A DNA stretch of 64,000 nt from Solibacillus faecavium (GCF_014836905.1 NZ_JACSPZ010000011.1:56988-120987); one strand, 5' to 3'. Numbered from the stretch's first letter, positions 9,624 through 18,821 are shown. Made by a program: numbers and translations. Notes: generated from the letters alone by a model not told the origin.

Positions 9624-11180
9624 ATGGTACAGAAAGTATTATCAATGTCCCAACAGCTGCTAATTGGGGAAGCACTTAAATATGCTGCACATAATGTTGC
9701 TGATCGGGAAGCATTTATAGATGGAGATCATCGATTAACGTATGGGGAACTTTTGACGCGTTCGCTACATTTAGCGGGATGGCTACAAGCTCAAGGGATT
9801 GGTGTAGATGACAAGGTAGGCTGCTTGTTGAAGAATGGCCTGCCTTTTGTTGAGTTATATTTCGGCGTTTCATTAAGTGGTGGTGTTTTTGTTCCAGTCA
9901 ATTTCCGTTTGGGTTCTAAGGAAATGGAATATATTCTGAACCAATCTGATGTAAAGATATTATTTGTTGAAGAAGAATTTATAGATAGCGTTCGTTCTAT
10001 TATGCAAAACTTATCTCAAGTCAAAATTATCGTGCCAATTAAAGCCGAGAATTTAGAATTTGAGATAAACACAATCCCATATGAAGCCATATTTAGTACA
10101 ACTACTGAATACAAGTCTGTAAATCTCACTGACGATGACGCGCATGCCATTATTTATACATCAGGTACAACAGGAAAACCAAAAGGGGCAGTTTTAACCC
10201 ATAAAAATTTTTATATGAATACAATGAATAAACTTTATCACTCTCAACCTAGGAAGGGCTCAAGGCAACTGATTATTCCTCCACTTTTCCATGTTGCTGC
10301 GCTGTCCTCTCTTTTACAAAATTGTCTAATAGAAGGGACGATCATTATCCACCGTGAATTCCAACCAGATGTCGTTCTGAAGACTGTCCAATATGAGAAA
10401 ATTGAAACAATGTTTATGGTTCCGGCTATGTGGAATTTTCTATTCCAAGTGCCGAATCTATCTGATTATGATTTAAGTTCAATGACGAATTGTTCTTTAG
10501 GGGGAGCAATCTGTCCTATTGAAATTAAAAAAAGAATTTTACAAGTGTTTAAAAATGCAACGATATTAGAAGCTTTTGGGCAAACAGAAATGAGTCCCTC
10601 CACAACATATTTAGCCGGTGAAGATGCACTTAGGAAGACGGAATCTGTTGGAAAACCTTCTATCAATGTAAGGGTACGAATTGTGGATAATGAAATGAAT
10701 GATGTGCCTGTTGGAGAAGTGGGGGAAATTGTCTATCAAGGACCAACTACAATGAAGGAATATTATAAAAATGAGGAGGCAACAGAAGAAGCTTTCAAAG
10801 GGGGCTGGTTTCATAGTGGCGATCTAGTACGAATGGATGAAGAGGGCTATATTTATGTGGTAGATCGAAAAAAAGATATGATTATTAGTGGCGGTGAAAA
10901 TATTTACCCGAAAGAATTGGAAGATGTTTTATATTCTCATCCAGATATTTTAGAAGCTGCGGTAGTGGGAATTCCGGACCCTACATGGGGTGAGACTGTG
11001 AAAGCTTATATTGTATTAAAGTCAGGAAAACAGATGACGGAAGAACAAGTAATCCAATTTTGTCAAAGTAGCATTGCTTCTTACAAGAAACCGCGTGCTA
11101 TTGAATTTATGGAGTCGTTGCCTAGAAATGCTGCGGGAAAGGTACTTAAAATGGTTTTGCGTACGGGAGCTTACCAATAA
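9624..11180 (+). CDS. Acyl-CoA synthetase (AMP-binding), first gene of a three-gene operon
   Basis: About 518 residues. It carries the adenylation motif YTSGTTGKPKGAVLTH (near residue 177), the HSGDLV and DRKKDMIISGGENIYPKELED hinge motifs, and AAGKVLK with the catalytic lysine close to the C-terminus. The start at 9624 is chosen because AAAGGTG (9611-9617) is correctly spaced; GTG 9615 and ATG 9618 in the same frame overlap that site. It is followed by an enoyl-CoA hydratase and a nitronate-monooxygenase-like gene, which suggests that it feeds an acyl-CoA into a beta-oxidation-type step. Overall similarity to the product at 440-1966 is visible but the two are not near-identical. Confidence 0.9.
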   Translation: MVQKVLSMSQQLLIGEALKYAAHNVADREAFIDGDHRLTYGELLTRSLHLAGWLQAQGIGVDDKVGCLLKNGLPFVELYFGVSLSGGVFVPVNFRLGSKEMEYILNQSDVKILFVEEEFIDSVRSIMQNLSQVKIIVPIKAENLEFEINTIPYEAIFSTTTEYKSVNLTDDDAHAIIYTSGTTGKPKGAVLTHKNFYMNTMNKLYHSQPRKGSRQLIIPPLFHVAALSSLLQNCLIEGTIIIHREFQPDVVLKTVQYEKIETMFMVPAMWNFLFQVPNLSDYDLSSMTNCSLGGAICPIEIKKRILQVFKNATILEAFGQTEMSPSTTYLAGEDALRKTESVGKPSINVRVRIVDNEMNDVPVGEVGEIVYQGPTTMKEYYKNEEATEEAFKGGWFHSGDLVRMDEEGYIYVVDRKKDMIISGGENIYPKELEDVLYSHPDILEAAVVGIPDPTWGETVKAYIVLKSGKQMTEEQVIQFCQSSIASYKKPRAIEFMESLPRNAAGKVLKMVLRTGAYQ

Positions 11181-11256
11181 GTCTAAAAAAATATCTAAAT
11201 ATTTAAAATAATTAATAGTGTGAAATGGTAAACTAAAAAGAAGGGAAGAACATACG

Positions 11257-12039
11257 TTGACCTACCAAAGTATACAAGTGACATTAGCAGTAAATGGTGT
11301 TTGTACAGTTAAGTTAAATCGTCCTCAGGTAAGAAATGCACTTGGCCTTCAAATGCGAGAGGAATTAAAAGATTTCTTTACTGAAGTTCAAAACAATGAT
11401 GACGTAAAAGTGATTGTGTTGACAGGTGAAGGAAATGCGTTTTCTGCAGGCGGTGATTTAAGTGCTTTAAAAGATGTAGAAGCTGCTTCGGGTCGCAAGA
11501 GATTGCAAACGGGACATGAAATGATTTCTTCCATTGTAGATCTTGAAAAACCGGTTATTGCTGCTGTTAATGGAGCAGCAGCAGGAGCAGGGTTTAGCCT
11601 AGCATTAGCTTGCGACATAATTATTGCAAATCAATCTGCCGTATTCATTCAAAGTTTTTCAAAGGTGGGATTAATTCCTGATTTAGGCTCTATCTATTTT
11701 TTACCAAGACTTATAGGAAGGCATCGTGCACTAGAAATGATGTTCTTTGGAGAAAAAATTTCTGCCGAGCAGGCTCATGAACTTGGAATTGTTAATCGAG
11801 TACTGGAAGATCATTTGTTTACAGACGAAGTTTACAAACTAGCAAATCAACTTACAGAAGGTCCGCAAATGGCTTTAGGGTTAATGAAGAAACTAGTAAA
11901 TAGAAGCATTCTTGATGATTTGGCCCAGTCTTTAGAGTTAGAAGGGTTTGCACAAGCCATGTGTTTTGAATCAGCAAACTTTAAAGAGGGGGTAGAAGCC
12001 TTTTTTGAAAAACGAAAACCTGTTTTTAACCAATCATAG
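11257..12039 (+). CDS. Enoyl-CoA hydratase/isomerase family protein (crotonase fold)
   Basis: 260 residues, usual family length. It shows the crotonase pattern: NRPQVRNALG near residue 20, the oxyanion-hole segments AFSAGGDLSAL (about 62-72) and GAAAGAGFSLALACDIIIA (about 107-125), then SKVGLIPDLGSIYFLPRLIG. The residue usually equivalent to a catalytic Glu in hydratases is replaced in GLIPDLGS by Asp, so isomerase or hydratase activity cannot be told apart. The start is TTG after GAAGGGAAGAA. It lies 76 bp after the acyl-CoA synthetase and 52 bp before the flavoprotein, so it is probably co-transcribed. Confidence 0.9.
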   Translation: MTYQSIQVTLAVNGVCTVKLNRPQVRNALGLQMREELKDFFTEVQNNDDVKVIVLTGEGNAFSAGGDLSALKDVEAASGRKRLQTGHEMISSIVDLEKPVIAAVNGAAAGAGFSLALACDIIIANQSAVFIQSFSKVGLIPDLGSIYFLPRLIGRHRALEMMFFGEKISAEQAHELGIVNRVLEDHLFTDEVYKLANQLTEGPQMALGLMKKLVNRSILDDLAQSLELEGFAQAMCFESANFKEGVEAFFEKRKPVFNQS

Positions 12040-12091
12040 TTAACTGAATAGATGTATGTTGGAGTTTTATAAAAGTGGAGAGGTGGATTTT

Positions 12092-13060
12092 ATGGAGCGT
12101 TTACCAAAAAGTTTAGAAAATTTAAGACTACCAGTTATCGGTTCCCCATTGTTTATTATTAGTAATCCGAAACTAGTGATTGAGCAATGTAAAGCAGGCA
12201 TTGTTGGATCTATTCCAGCGTTGAATGCACGACAAACGAGTGTACTTGATGAATGGTTAGCTGAAATAACTGAGGAATTAAATACTTATAACAAAAATAA
12301 CCCTGAAAGACCTGCTGCCCCGTTCGCGATTAATCAAATTGTGCATAAAACGAATACTAGATTAGAGCAAGACATGGAGCTTTGTATGAAATATAAAGTG
12401 CCTATTATTATTTCTTCGCTAGGGGCCCGAGAAGAGGTATTTGAAATGGCTCATAGCTATGGTGGTATCGTTTTTCATGATGTCATAACAAATAATTTTG
12501 CTAAGAAGGCGATTAGTAAAGGAGCAGACGGATTGGTTGCCGTTGCTGCCGGTGCAGGTGGACATGCTGGCAGACAAAGCCCATTTGCTCTAATACAGGA
12601 AATTCGGGAATGGTTTGATGGACCATTAGCGTTGTCAGGTTCGATTGCAAATGGTAGGGCTATTTTGGCGGCACAGGCGATGGGTGCTGATTTCGCTTAT
12701 ATTGGGTCACCATTTATTGCAACAACGGAAGCAAATGCTAGTGAAGATTACAAACAAATGATTGTAGACAGTACGGCAGAAGATATTATTTATAGTAATT
12801 TATTTACGGGTGTGCATGGCAATTATTTGAAAGGTTCTATTAAAAATGTAGGGCTTGATCCAGATAACCTAGAGCAAGGCGATCTTTCAGCTATGAATTT
12901 TAAAGAGGGAGATAAAAAAGCTTGGAAGGATGTTTGGGGAAGTGGACAAGGTATTGGTGCAATTAAAGAAGTAGTGCCGACGAGAGAGCTGATTAATCGG
13001 TTTGAGGAAGAGTATAAAGAAGCACATATGAAAATGGCAATGCAAAAGCTCCCTGTATAG
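12092..13060 (+). CDS. Nitronate monooxygenase / 2-nitropropane dioxygenase-like flavoprotein
   Basis: 322 residues. The FMN-binding TIM-barrel features are present: PVIGSPLFIISNPKLVI near the N-terminus, GADGLVAVAAGAGGHAGRQ (about 142-160; GGHAG is the family hallmark), LSGSIANGRAILAAQAMGAD and YIGSPFIATTEA. The ATG at 12092 is preferred because GGAGAGGTGG precedes it; an in-frame ATG at 12056 has no good site. Members oxidise alkyl nitronates or act as enoyl-type reductases; in this operon with acyl-CoA enzymes a role on an acyl-CoA-derived or aromatic substrate is inference. Confidence 0.88.
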   Translation: MERLPKSLENLRLPVIGSPLFIISNPKLVIEQCKAGIVGSIPALNARQTSVLDEWLAEITEELNTYNKNNPERPAAPFAINQIVHKTNTRLEQDMELCMKYKVPIIISSLGAREEVFEMAHSYGGIVFHDVITNNFAKKAISKGADGLVAVAAGAGGHAGRQSPFALIQEIREWFDGPLALSGSIANGRAILAAQAMGADFAYIGSPFIATTEANASEDYKQMIVDSTAEDIIYSNLFTGVHGNYLKGSIKNVGLDPDNLEQGDLSAMNFKEGDKKAWKDVWGSGQGIGAIKEVVPTRELINRFEEEYKEAHMKMAMQKLPV

Positions 13061-13123
13061 GATGGGTAAGATGAATTTAGGGATTAAAGCCAATCTATGC
13101 TTGAATTCAATCATGTTTTTAAC

Positions 13124-13153
13124 AGACTTCTCTCTATAGGGAAGTCTTTTTTT
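13124..13153 (+). terminator. Rho-independent terminator of the fatty-acid operon
   Basis: AGACTTC (13124-13130) pairs with GAAGTCT (13141-13147), loop TCTCTATAGG, followed by seven T residues. It lies 63 bp after the stop at 13060. Confidence 0.85.
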
Positions 13154-13309
13154 GAGCAGAAAAAGCAGGAATACGATATTGTGAATTTCAGCTGTTAATA
13201 TTATAAACTTTAATAAATGGTCTATTTTTTAGTGATTAGTTTTAAAAATTTTTCACAAAATGAAACCTTTAAACTAAATTCGTGCTCTAAGTTAGTAGGA
13301 GGGAATAAG

Positions 13310-15247
13310 ATGGATCAGTACATACAACAAGCACTTGCTGGTGATGAAAATGCAATCCGGCACATAACTACGATGCATAAGCCTAGATTACTCGCTAAAG
13401 CATATACATATATGAAAAATAAACAGGATGCGGAAGATATTGTGCAGGAGACGTTTATAAAAGCGTTCGATGCATTGGCACAGCTAAAGGAACCGAAATA
13501 TTTCGCAACATGGTTATACAAAATATTGATTCGTGAATGCTTTCTCGCACTGAAAAAGAAGAAGCGAACAGAGCTGTTAGAGATAGAAATTATGGAACAG
13601 CTTCAGTTACTGGACCAGGAAAACAGCGAGGATTACAGCGAGTTACATAACGCCATCGAAATCCTTAAAAAAGACTACCAAATGGCGATCGTAATGCATT
13701 ATTTTTATGATTTTAAAGTGTTTGAAATCGCGGAAATGTTAGGGAAGCCAAACAACACGATTAAAATGCATCTGCACCGCGGCAGAAAGGCAATACGCCA
13801 AAAGCTAGAGGAAACGATGCAAAAATCAATCCAACAAAAGGAGGTAAATCGCATGTTAAAAGAACAATTATTGGTCTTAGCACAGCAATATGGAAATGTG
13901 CCTGAACATTATGAGCTAGAACTAGAAGATTATCATGAGGAAGGAATTGCTTCGTTTATGTGGCAAGGGCCAAGTAAAGATGAAGGGGTTTTTATTCGAT
14001 TAGATGATAAAGGGCGACTTGATGATTTTGCGATAACTCCCTCAAAAGAAGGTGCACCGATTACTGAAGAGATGAAGCTTAAAATAGCCGAGCGACTGCT
14101 ACATGAACAATACCCGGAAGCACTTTCGTATTATACACTAATAGAACAAAATAAAAAGGAATCGAGTACAAGCTTTAAGTATGGACAAGTTGTGGGCGGG
14201 TTTCCATTAGACGGTTTTTATTGTCTTATAGAAGTAACCGATCCAGGTGAGGTCATTCATTTCACCTATACGGGTTATATGGAAAATCCTCCAGAAATAC
14301 CAAAGGAGCTTTACCCTACGGAACGTATTTTAAATGCATTGTATGAAGGTGACTGGTCAATTTGTGCAGAAAGCTTTAATGAAAAATATAATTCCGTTGC
14401 AGCATCAGGTATATATGCGATCTATGAATCAAAGCTATTAAGGCAGGCCTATGATGCGGTAACAGGCAAACCGTTATTTGATTCTGGTGATGAGAGAAAG
14501 CAAAATTATATGCCATTTCCAAATGTTGAAGCATTGCCGAAAAAGGACAAAATTGGAGAAATCATTGGCATCAATGAGGAATGGGAGCAATATGAAGAGG
14601 TAAGCATGAGTATGGATGAAGCGTATGAAGAGCTGAATTGGCGTCCTAAAGGCTGGCAAAATCCTCAGGGGAAATCATACGAGCATTACATGAAAAGTAA
14701 ATTTGAAAATCGAGTAAAAGCAAAGGTGGACAAACGTACGAAGCGTTTGGATAGTTTTATTTGGTTTGCAGATATTGAAGGTGAGGGGAACCTTTCTGAA
14801 GAGGAATGTTTACAGATTGCCGCACAGTTTATTCAAACATACTATTCGGAGTATACACCATATTTATATGTTGAAGTAAAAGATGAAGAGGACATAGAGG
14901 AAAACCGTGCCTTTTTCCGTTTTGTCGTGCAGAAGGATGGATTTTTCGTTGAAAATGAATTTTTCCATATGAATATTAGTAAAATAACAGGCGCTATTTT
15001 GATGTTTTTAACACCGAATGTAGCGGTTGAATATATTGAACAGTTTGAACCAAAAGCAATTAAGCCCGTTAAAGAATTACTGCCACTAAAAGGTCTAAAA
15101 GTACATCTGGAATGGGACAAGGTGTATGGGGAAACAGAAGAGGATGAGGTCAATATGCGTTTTATTTACCGTATACGGATGACGGATGGTGCCTTTATAA
15201 AAGGGGTAAATGCGGAAAGTGGAGAGGTTATTTATAGTTTGATTTAA
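13310..15247 (+). CDS. ECF sigma factor fused in frame to a YcdB/YcdC-like (DUF4901) protein
   Basis: 645 residues in one uninterrupted frame. Residues 1-170 are an ECF-type sigma-70: region 2 with NKQDAEDIVQETFIKAFDAL (about 37-56) and region 4 with MHYFYDFKVFEIAEMLGKP...IKMHLHRGRKAIRQKL (about 129-165). Residues 182-645 resemble YcdB/YcdC repeat proteins (DLDDFAI/WFADIEG-type repeats, two copies of an SGEVIY/TGKPLFDS motif). There is no obvious signal peptide at residue 182. GGAGGG precedes ATG 13310. A perfect ribosome site and ATG also lie inside (13837-13855), so both a fusion protein and a separate C-terminal protein may be made. The genes are usually separate in relatives (inference). 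The downstream half may respond to the stress sensed or act as a regulator of the sigma factor. Confidence 0.82.
   Translation: MDQYIQQALAGDENAIRHITTMHKPRLLAKAYTYMKNKQDAEDIVQETFIKAFDALAQLKEPKYFATWLYKILIRECFLALKKKKRTELLEIEIMEQLQLLDQENSEDYSELHNAIEILKKDYQMAIVMHYFYDFKVFEIAEMLGKPNNTIKMHLHRGRKAIRQKLEETMQKSIQQKEVNRMLKEQLLVLAQQYGNVPEHYELELEDYHEEGIASFMWQGPSKDEGVFIRLDDKGRLDDFAITPSKEGAPITEEMKLKIAERLLHEQYPEALSYYTLIEQNKKESSTSFKYGQVVGGFPLDGFYCLIEVTDPGEVIHFTYTGYMENPPEIPKELYPTERILNALYEGDWSICAESFNEKYNSVAASGIYAIYESKLLRQAYDAVTGKPLFDSGDERKQNYMPFPNVEALPKKDKIGEIIGINEEWEQYEEVSMSMDEAYEELNWRPKGWQNPQGKSYEHYMKSKFENRVKAKVDKRTKRLDSFIWFADIEGEGNLSEEECLQIAAQFIQTYYSEYTPYLYVEVKDEEDIEENRAFFRFVVQKDGFFVENEFFHMNISKITGAILMFLTPNVAVEYIEQFEPKAIKPVKELLPLKGLKVHLEWDKVYGETEEDEVNMRFIYRIRMTDGAFIKGVNAESGEVIYSLI
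13837..13855 (+). promoter_or_regulatory. Internal ribosome binding site and start codon inside the sigma-factor fusion
   Basis: AAAGGAGGT at 13837-13845, a seven-base spacer and ATG at 13853-13855, in the same frame as the sigma factor (codon 182). It matches the anti-Shine-Dalgarno as well as any start in the window. It would yield a separate 464-residue YcdB-like protein from the same mRNA. Confidence 0.75.
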
Positions 15248-15587
15248 TGAAAAGTCTGTGCGAAACTACTAGCGAGGTCCACCAATATTTTTAAACTAAT
15301 TCGGCATCAAAAAAATATTTTAAAAATAACGGAAATTAGTTCCTCTATTTATCCCGTTAAGCAATCCAACCTACAAATATTAGTAATGACCAAAAATTAC
15401 ATTAAAACATAGAAATTGTTAGTTAAATATGAGCATTTTGTGAATTAGTATGCAACATTTGACGCGATTAAACCGTCACGTTATAGTCAGGTTACAACTA
15501 GATATTATTTTTCAAAGAATAATATTTTCTTGAATGGAAAATATATAGCTTACTGACAACGAAGAAATATACTAATAGGAGTCCTAT
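15248..15587. other. Intergenic region between sigma fusion and hydrolase
   Basis: AT-rich, no gene. It contains TGAGCATTTTGTGA at 15430-15443, identical over 14 bp to the repeat just after the integrase stop at 36666-36679. This may be chance. No clear terminator follows 15247. Confidence 0.4.
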
Positions 15588-16382
15588 ATGCTACATTACA
15601 CAAAACTGTTTTCATGTCATCAAAAGGAATGGCTCGTGCTGCTACATGGTCTAGGTGGCAATAGCACCCTTTTTTATAAACAAGCAGATTATTTATCGCA
15701 GCATTATAATTTATTATTAATTGATTTACCGGGTCATGGCGATTCGAATGGGTTAGATGTAAATTACTATGTCGCAGCAGATGTAGTGCCGAAAATTACA
15801 GAGGTGCTCGAGAAGTTAAAGATTAAACACGCACACTTTTTAACATTTTCACTTGGGACAATTATCGGCAATGAGCTTATGTACCGTGCGAAGCAGTACA
15901 TTAAAACGATGACGCTAGCTGGTCCGGTGCTCAAGTTTAATAGATGGTCGTCACTGTTAATTCAGAGCGCATGGATATTCCGCCATTTCGCACCATATAT
16001 GCTCTTTTACAAAACATTTGCATACTTAATTATGCCGAAAAAATCGCATGCTAAATCACGTTTTTATTTTGTGCAGGAGGCAACGAAGTTAGGACGAAAA
16101 GAGTTTGTAAAGTGGACGTATTTATTGAAAAATGCGAGGAAGCCCTATGAGCAGCTTAAGCAAAGTGACTGTACAATTCCGAAGTTTTATCTAATCGGTA
16201 GGGAAGATCATTTATTTTTAGATGAAGCTAAGCGAGCAGTAGAGAATAATTCATACGCATCATTACAAATCCTTGATGACTGCGGGCATGTATGCGTTAT
16301 TGAAAAAAGCGCGGAGTCAAATGAAGCAATCCACCATTTTATCGAGTCCAATCAGGTGTTTGCAAAAGTTAGTTCACTGTGA
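15588..16382 (+). CDS. Alpha/beta-hydrolase fold protein
   Basis: 264 residues. It has the oxyanion loop LLHGLGGNS near residue 18, IDLPGHGDSNG near 45, a nucleophile elbow FSLGT with Ser near residue 90, an acid in IGREDHLFLD near 210 and a His in DDCGHVCVIE near 230, the expected triad order. There is no export signal, so it is cytoplasmic. TAGGAG precedes the ATG. It stands alone with its own terminator. Likely an esterase or lipase-type enzyme; substrate unknown. Confidence 0.85.
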   Translation: MLHYTKLFSCHQKEWLVLLHGLGGNSTLFYKQADYLSQHYNLLLIDLPGHGDSNGLDVNYYVAADVVPKITEVLEKLKIKHAHFLTFSLGTIIGNELMYRAKQYIKTMTLAGPVLKFNRWSSLLIQSAWIFRHFAPYMLFYKTFAYLIMPKKSHAKSRFYFVQEATKLGRKEFVKWTYLLKNARKPYEQLKQSDCTIPKFYLIGREDHLFLDEAKRAVENNSYASLQILDDCGHVCVIEKSAESNEAIHHFIESNQVFAKVSSL

Positions 16383-16410
16383 GACTTCTCAACACTTTCA
16401 TAATAACAAC

Positions 16411-16449
16411 TTTAAAGCCACCTACACTTTTATAGTAGGTGGCTTTAAA
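16411..16449. terminator. Perfect 15-bp hairpin terminator
   Basis: TTTAAAGCCACCTAC (16411-16425) pairs exactly with GTAGGTGGCTTTAAA (16435-16449). It follows the hydrolase gene. The symmetry allows function on either strand, although the nearest minus-strand gene starts its 3' end at 16621. Confidence 0.75.
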
Positions 16450-16620
16450 CACTTGTAATGAACATTTAGAGGAATTCTTAAGGTATCACTTTTTTAAATA
16501 TAAAATGAAACTAGATAAGTACTCGTTTACTCTAAAATGATTGTTTTTTGATCAATAGTAGTTTAAATATGGTGCTCTTTTTATACTTATAAATATTTTT
16601 TCGGCTTTCTTCTATATCGA

Positions 16621-17757
16621 TTACGGTTTCAAAACCACTTTAATACAATCATCTTGTTTTGTGTCGAATATTTCATAACCATGTTTTGCTTTTTCAAGAG
16701 GGAGGACATGTGTAATAATATCGCCCGCATTTACTTTACCCTCAGCGATTAAGTTATAGACATGAGGCATGAGATGAACAACTGGGGCTTGTCCGGTACG
16801 AATCGCTACATTGCGTTGGAAGATATCTCCGAGTGGGAAAGCATTGTATCGACCACCATAAACACCGGTAATTTGAATTGTACCTCCTTTACGTACGGCT
16901 TGGCTGGCTAAGACAATCGCTCCCATAGCACCACTTTGCAGTTTTACGCCACTTGCAAGGAATTCTAGAGGCGTCATTTTTCCACTCATCCCGACACAAT
17001 CAATGACAACATCTGCGCCGCCCTTTGTAATCTCTTTCAAATATTCACCACAATTTTCATGGTCTTCGAAATTAACGATTTCCACCTTGTTTGTCTTCTT
17101 TGCGTGTTTGAGACGATATCCAATGTAGTCAACTGCGATTACTCTTTCTGCACCTTTCAACCAAGCAAATTTTTGCGCCAATAGTCCAACAGGTCCGCAG
17201 CCAAGAATAACAACCGTATCTCCCTTTTTTACACCGGCATTTTCTACACTCCAAAAAGCAGTTGAGGCAGCATCGGCAAGGAGAACTAAACTTTCATCGG
17301 GAACTTCGGATTTTTCAGGGATTTTGAAGGGGAGAAAATTACCATAGGGAACACGCATATACTCTGCCTGACCTCCCGGAAATCCGCCTGCTGTGTCTGA
17401 ATATCCGAAGTAGGCGCCCATTTCACCATTGTCATTGGCATTATCGCATTGACTTTCCAACTCGTGATTACAATACCAGCAGTTCCCGCAAGCGACATTA
17501 AAAGGAATGACAACCCGGTCACCTTTTTTCACCTTCGTTACATCCTTGCCAACTTCTTCTACAATTCCCATTGGTTCATGGCCAATGACATAATCTTGCC
17601 CTATATTTGGGATCATACCATGCATCAGATGCAAATCAGATCCGCAAATAGCTGTTGTTGTTAGGCGAATTATAATATCATCGGATTTTTTTATTTTAGG
17701 ATCTTTTACTTCTTTAACCTCAACATTTTTTATACCTTGGAAAGTAACAGCTTTCAT
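16621..17757 (-). CDS. adhB: Zinc-dependent medium-chain alcohol dehydrogenase in a spore-coat operon
   Basis: 378 residues of the MDR family. The catalytic-zinc residues lie in TTAICGSDLHLMHG (Cys38) and GHEPMG (His/Glu near 60-64). A structural-zinc-like CGNCWYCNHELESQCD cluster lies at about 90-105, and the nucleotide-binding GCGPVGLLAQ at about 185. The pattern resembles glutathione-independent formaldehyde dehydrogenase-like enzymes. It is the third gene after two CotF-like coat genes, the same order as B. subtilis yraG-yraF-adhB, which supports the name. That cluster is sporulation-associated in B. subtilis; expression here is inferred. Its start lies 21 bp after the stop of the preceding coat gene. 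Confidence 0.85.
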   Translation of the reverse strand: MKAVTFQGIKNVEVKEVKDPKIKKSDDIIIRLTTTAICGSDLHLMHGMIPNIGQDYVIGHEPMGIVEEVGKDVTKVKKGDRVVIPFNVACGNCWYCNHELESQCDNANDNGEMGAYFGYSDTAGGFPGGQAEYMRVPYGNFLPFKIPEKSEVPDESLVLLADAASTAFWSVENAGVKKGDTVVILGCGPVGLLAQKFAWLKGAERVIAVDYIGYRLKHAKKTNKVEIVNFEDHENCGEYLKEITKGGADVVIDCVGMSGKMTPLEFLASGVKLQSGAMGAIVLASQAVRKGGTIQITGVYGGRYNAFPLGDIFQRNVAIRTGQAPVVHLMPHVYNLIAEGKVNAGDIITHVLPLEKAKHGYEIFDTKQDDCIKVVLKP

Positions 17758-17778
17758 TAAAAAATCCCTCTTTTCCGT

Positions 17779-18141
17779 TTACTTTTTTGGTGGGGTAGGG
17801 AACATTCCTTTGCGATTCATGCTCTTAGGGAATAGATCCAACTGTGCAATACTAATCGCATTCTCTGCAGATTTAATATCCAATTCTTTTTGACCTTCAA
17901 GATCATAGGGCTTAAGCCATTCTTTCTTCAACATTAGCTCAGAAATCTCAAAGTATATATCAATCATGACTTCTAGCTGCGTTCTCATGATTTTTTGGAG
18001 AGTTGGGGAAGCTGTTTCTGTTAAGGCGATTGAAAGATTTCGAATTCCCGTTTTTGTTGTAAGTAAAAATTCAAGGGCAATTCCCGAATCAGTTAGTTCG
18101 GGCATTCCGATTGAATTTAAAGGATCTAAATAGTCTTCCAT
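17779..18141 (-). CDS. yraF: CotF-family spore coat protein, YraF-like
   Basis: 120 residues, mostly helical, with the CotF-domain pattern FLLTTKTGIRNLSIALTETASP...LQKIMRTQLEVMIDIYFEISELM and a C-terminal KSMNRKGMFPTPPKK tail. CotF-like proteins are small helical proteins laid down in the spore coat. ATG 18141 is chosen because AGGAGG sits eight bases upstream; another ATG at 18146 is out of frame and too close. It lies between a YraG-like gene and adhB, as in B. subtilis. Confidence 0.8.
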   Translation of the reverse strand: MEDYLDPLNSIGMPELTDSGIALEFLLTTKTGIRNLSIALTETASPTLQKIMRTQLEVMIDIYFEISELMLKKEWLKPYDLEGQKELDIKSAENAISIAQLDLFPKSMNRKGMFPTPPKK

Positions 18142-18153
18142 AACATAGTCCTC

Positions 18154-18369
18154 CTAATATTCTAATTCCGATTTAGCGTAGAGCTTAACCATAGCGGTAA
18201 GTGCGGGGGTAGTTAATTTTACGTTTTTGTCTAATAAAGCTCTTAAATCATCATCAAAGACTACACCTTGACTCAGCTTCGATTTAAGTAAACTAGTTGT
18301 CATAAAGTTAATGACTTCATGAAATTCCATTGTTTCATGAAGTGCTAATTTTTTCTCAAACATTGTCAT
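18154..18369 (-). CDS. yraG: YraG-like spore coat protein (CotF family, short)
   Basis: 71 residues: LALHETMEFHEVINFMTTSLLKSK, then VFDDDLRALLDKNV and a helical C-terminus. This resembles the N-terminal half of CotF-type proteins and B. subtilis YraG. GGAGGTGGG precedes two in-frame ATGs (18369 and 18363); the first is listed. The stop codon overlaps the ribosome site of the next gene, which points to translational coupling. Position and order support the assignment more than sequence alone. Confidence 0.7.
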   Translation of the reverse strand: MTMFEKKLALHETMEFHEVINFMTTSLLKSKLSQGVVFDDDLRALLDKNVKLTTPALTAMVKLYAKSELEY

Positions 18370-18480
18370 CCCACCTCCAGAGTTTATTTGAAAAAGTTTG
18401 CCCTGGAGCGAGTCTATTTATTCAAATTCACCTTTTAGGTTGGATTAAACAGCTGTTTTTATTAATTGAATAACTAAAAA

Positions 18481-18522
18481 GACGAACTGAAGCACATACT
18501 TCTTTTGTGCTTCAAATTCGTC
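18481..18522 (-). terminator. Terminator for the Asn-rich gene at 18639-18821
   Basis: GACGAA/TTCGTC (18481-18486 and 18517-18522) enclosing TGAAGCACA/TGTGCTTCA (18488-18496 and 18506-18514). On the minus strand the stem is followed by TTTTTAG. Confidence 0.75.
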
Positions 18523-18638
18523 TCTTTATTTACGTTTGATAAAAACAAATGATTAAGACTTATGCATTAAACCACATCTGTATTAGTCATCGTTAAGGTT
18601 GTCCGGAGTGGAAAGCAACTTTTAGCCTCATAGTAATA

Positions 18639-18821
18639 TTACTTATTATTGTTTTTCTTGATAAATTTAACGTTGTTGTTATTGTTGTTATTACGGTTAA
18701 TTTGATTATGATCATTTAAATTATCAAAGTTGAAATCTTCACCGAATTCAAATGCATTATTATTGTTCTTATTGTTATTATTATTGCGTTGACGTTCACG
18801 TTTGAAGTTATTATTTTCCAA
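18639..18821 (-). CDS. Asparagine-rich 60-residue protein, possible spore protein
   Basis: 60 residues, with asparagine making up over 40 percent. The layout is a basic start (FKRERQR), poly-Asn, an acidic-aromatic centre FEFGEDFNFDNLND, more poly-Asn and a basic end KFIKKNNNK. The start is TTG with a perfect GGAGGTG seven bases upstream, and a terminator follows, so it is very probably translated in spite of the low-complexity sequence. It lies just upstream of the coat cluster on the same strand. A structural spore-coat or crust role is inference from composition and context; no family is recognised. Confidence 0.7.
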   Translation of the reverse strand: MENNNFKRERQRNNNNNKNNNNAFEFGEDFNFDNLNDHNQINRNNNNNNNVKFIKKNNNK

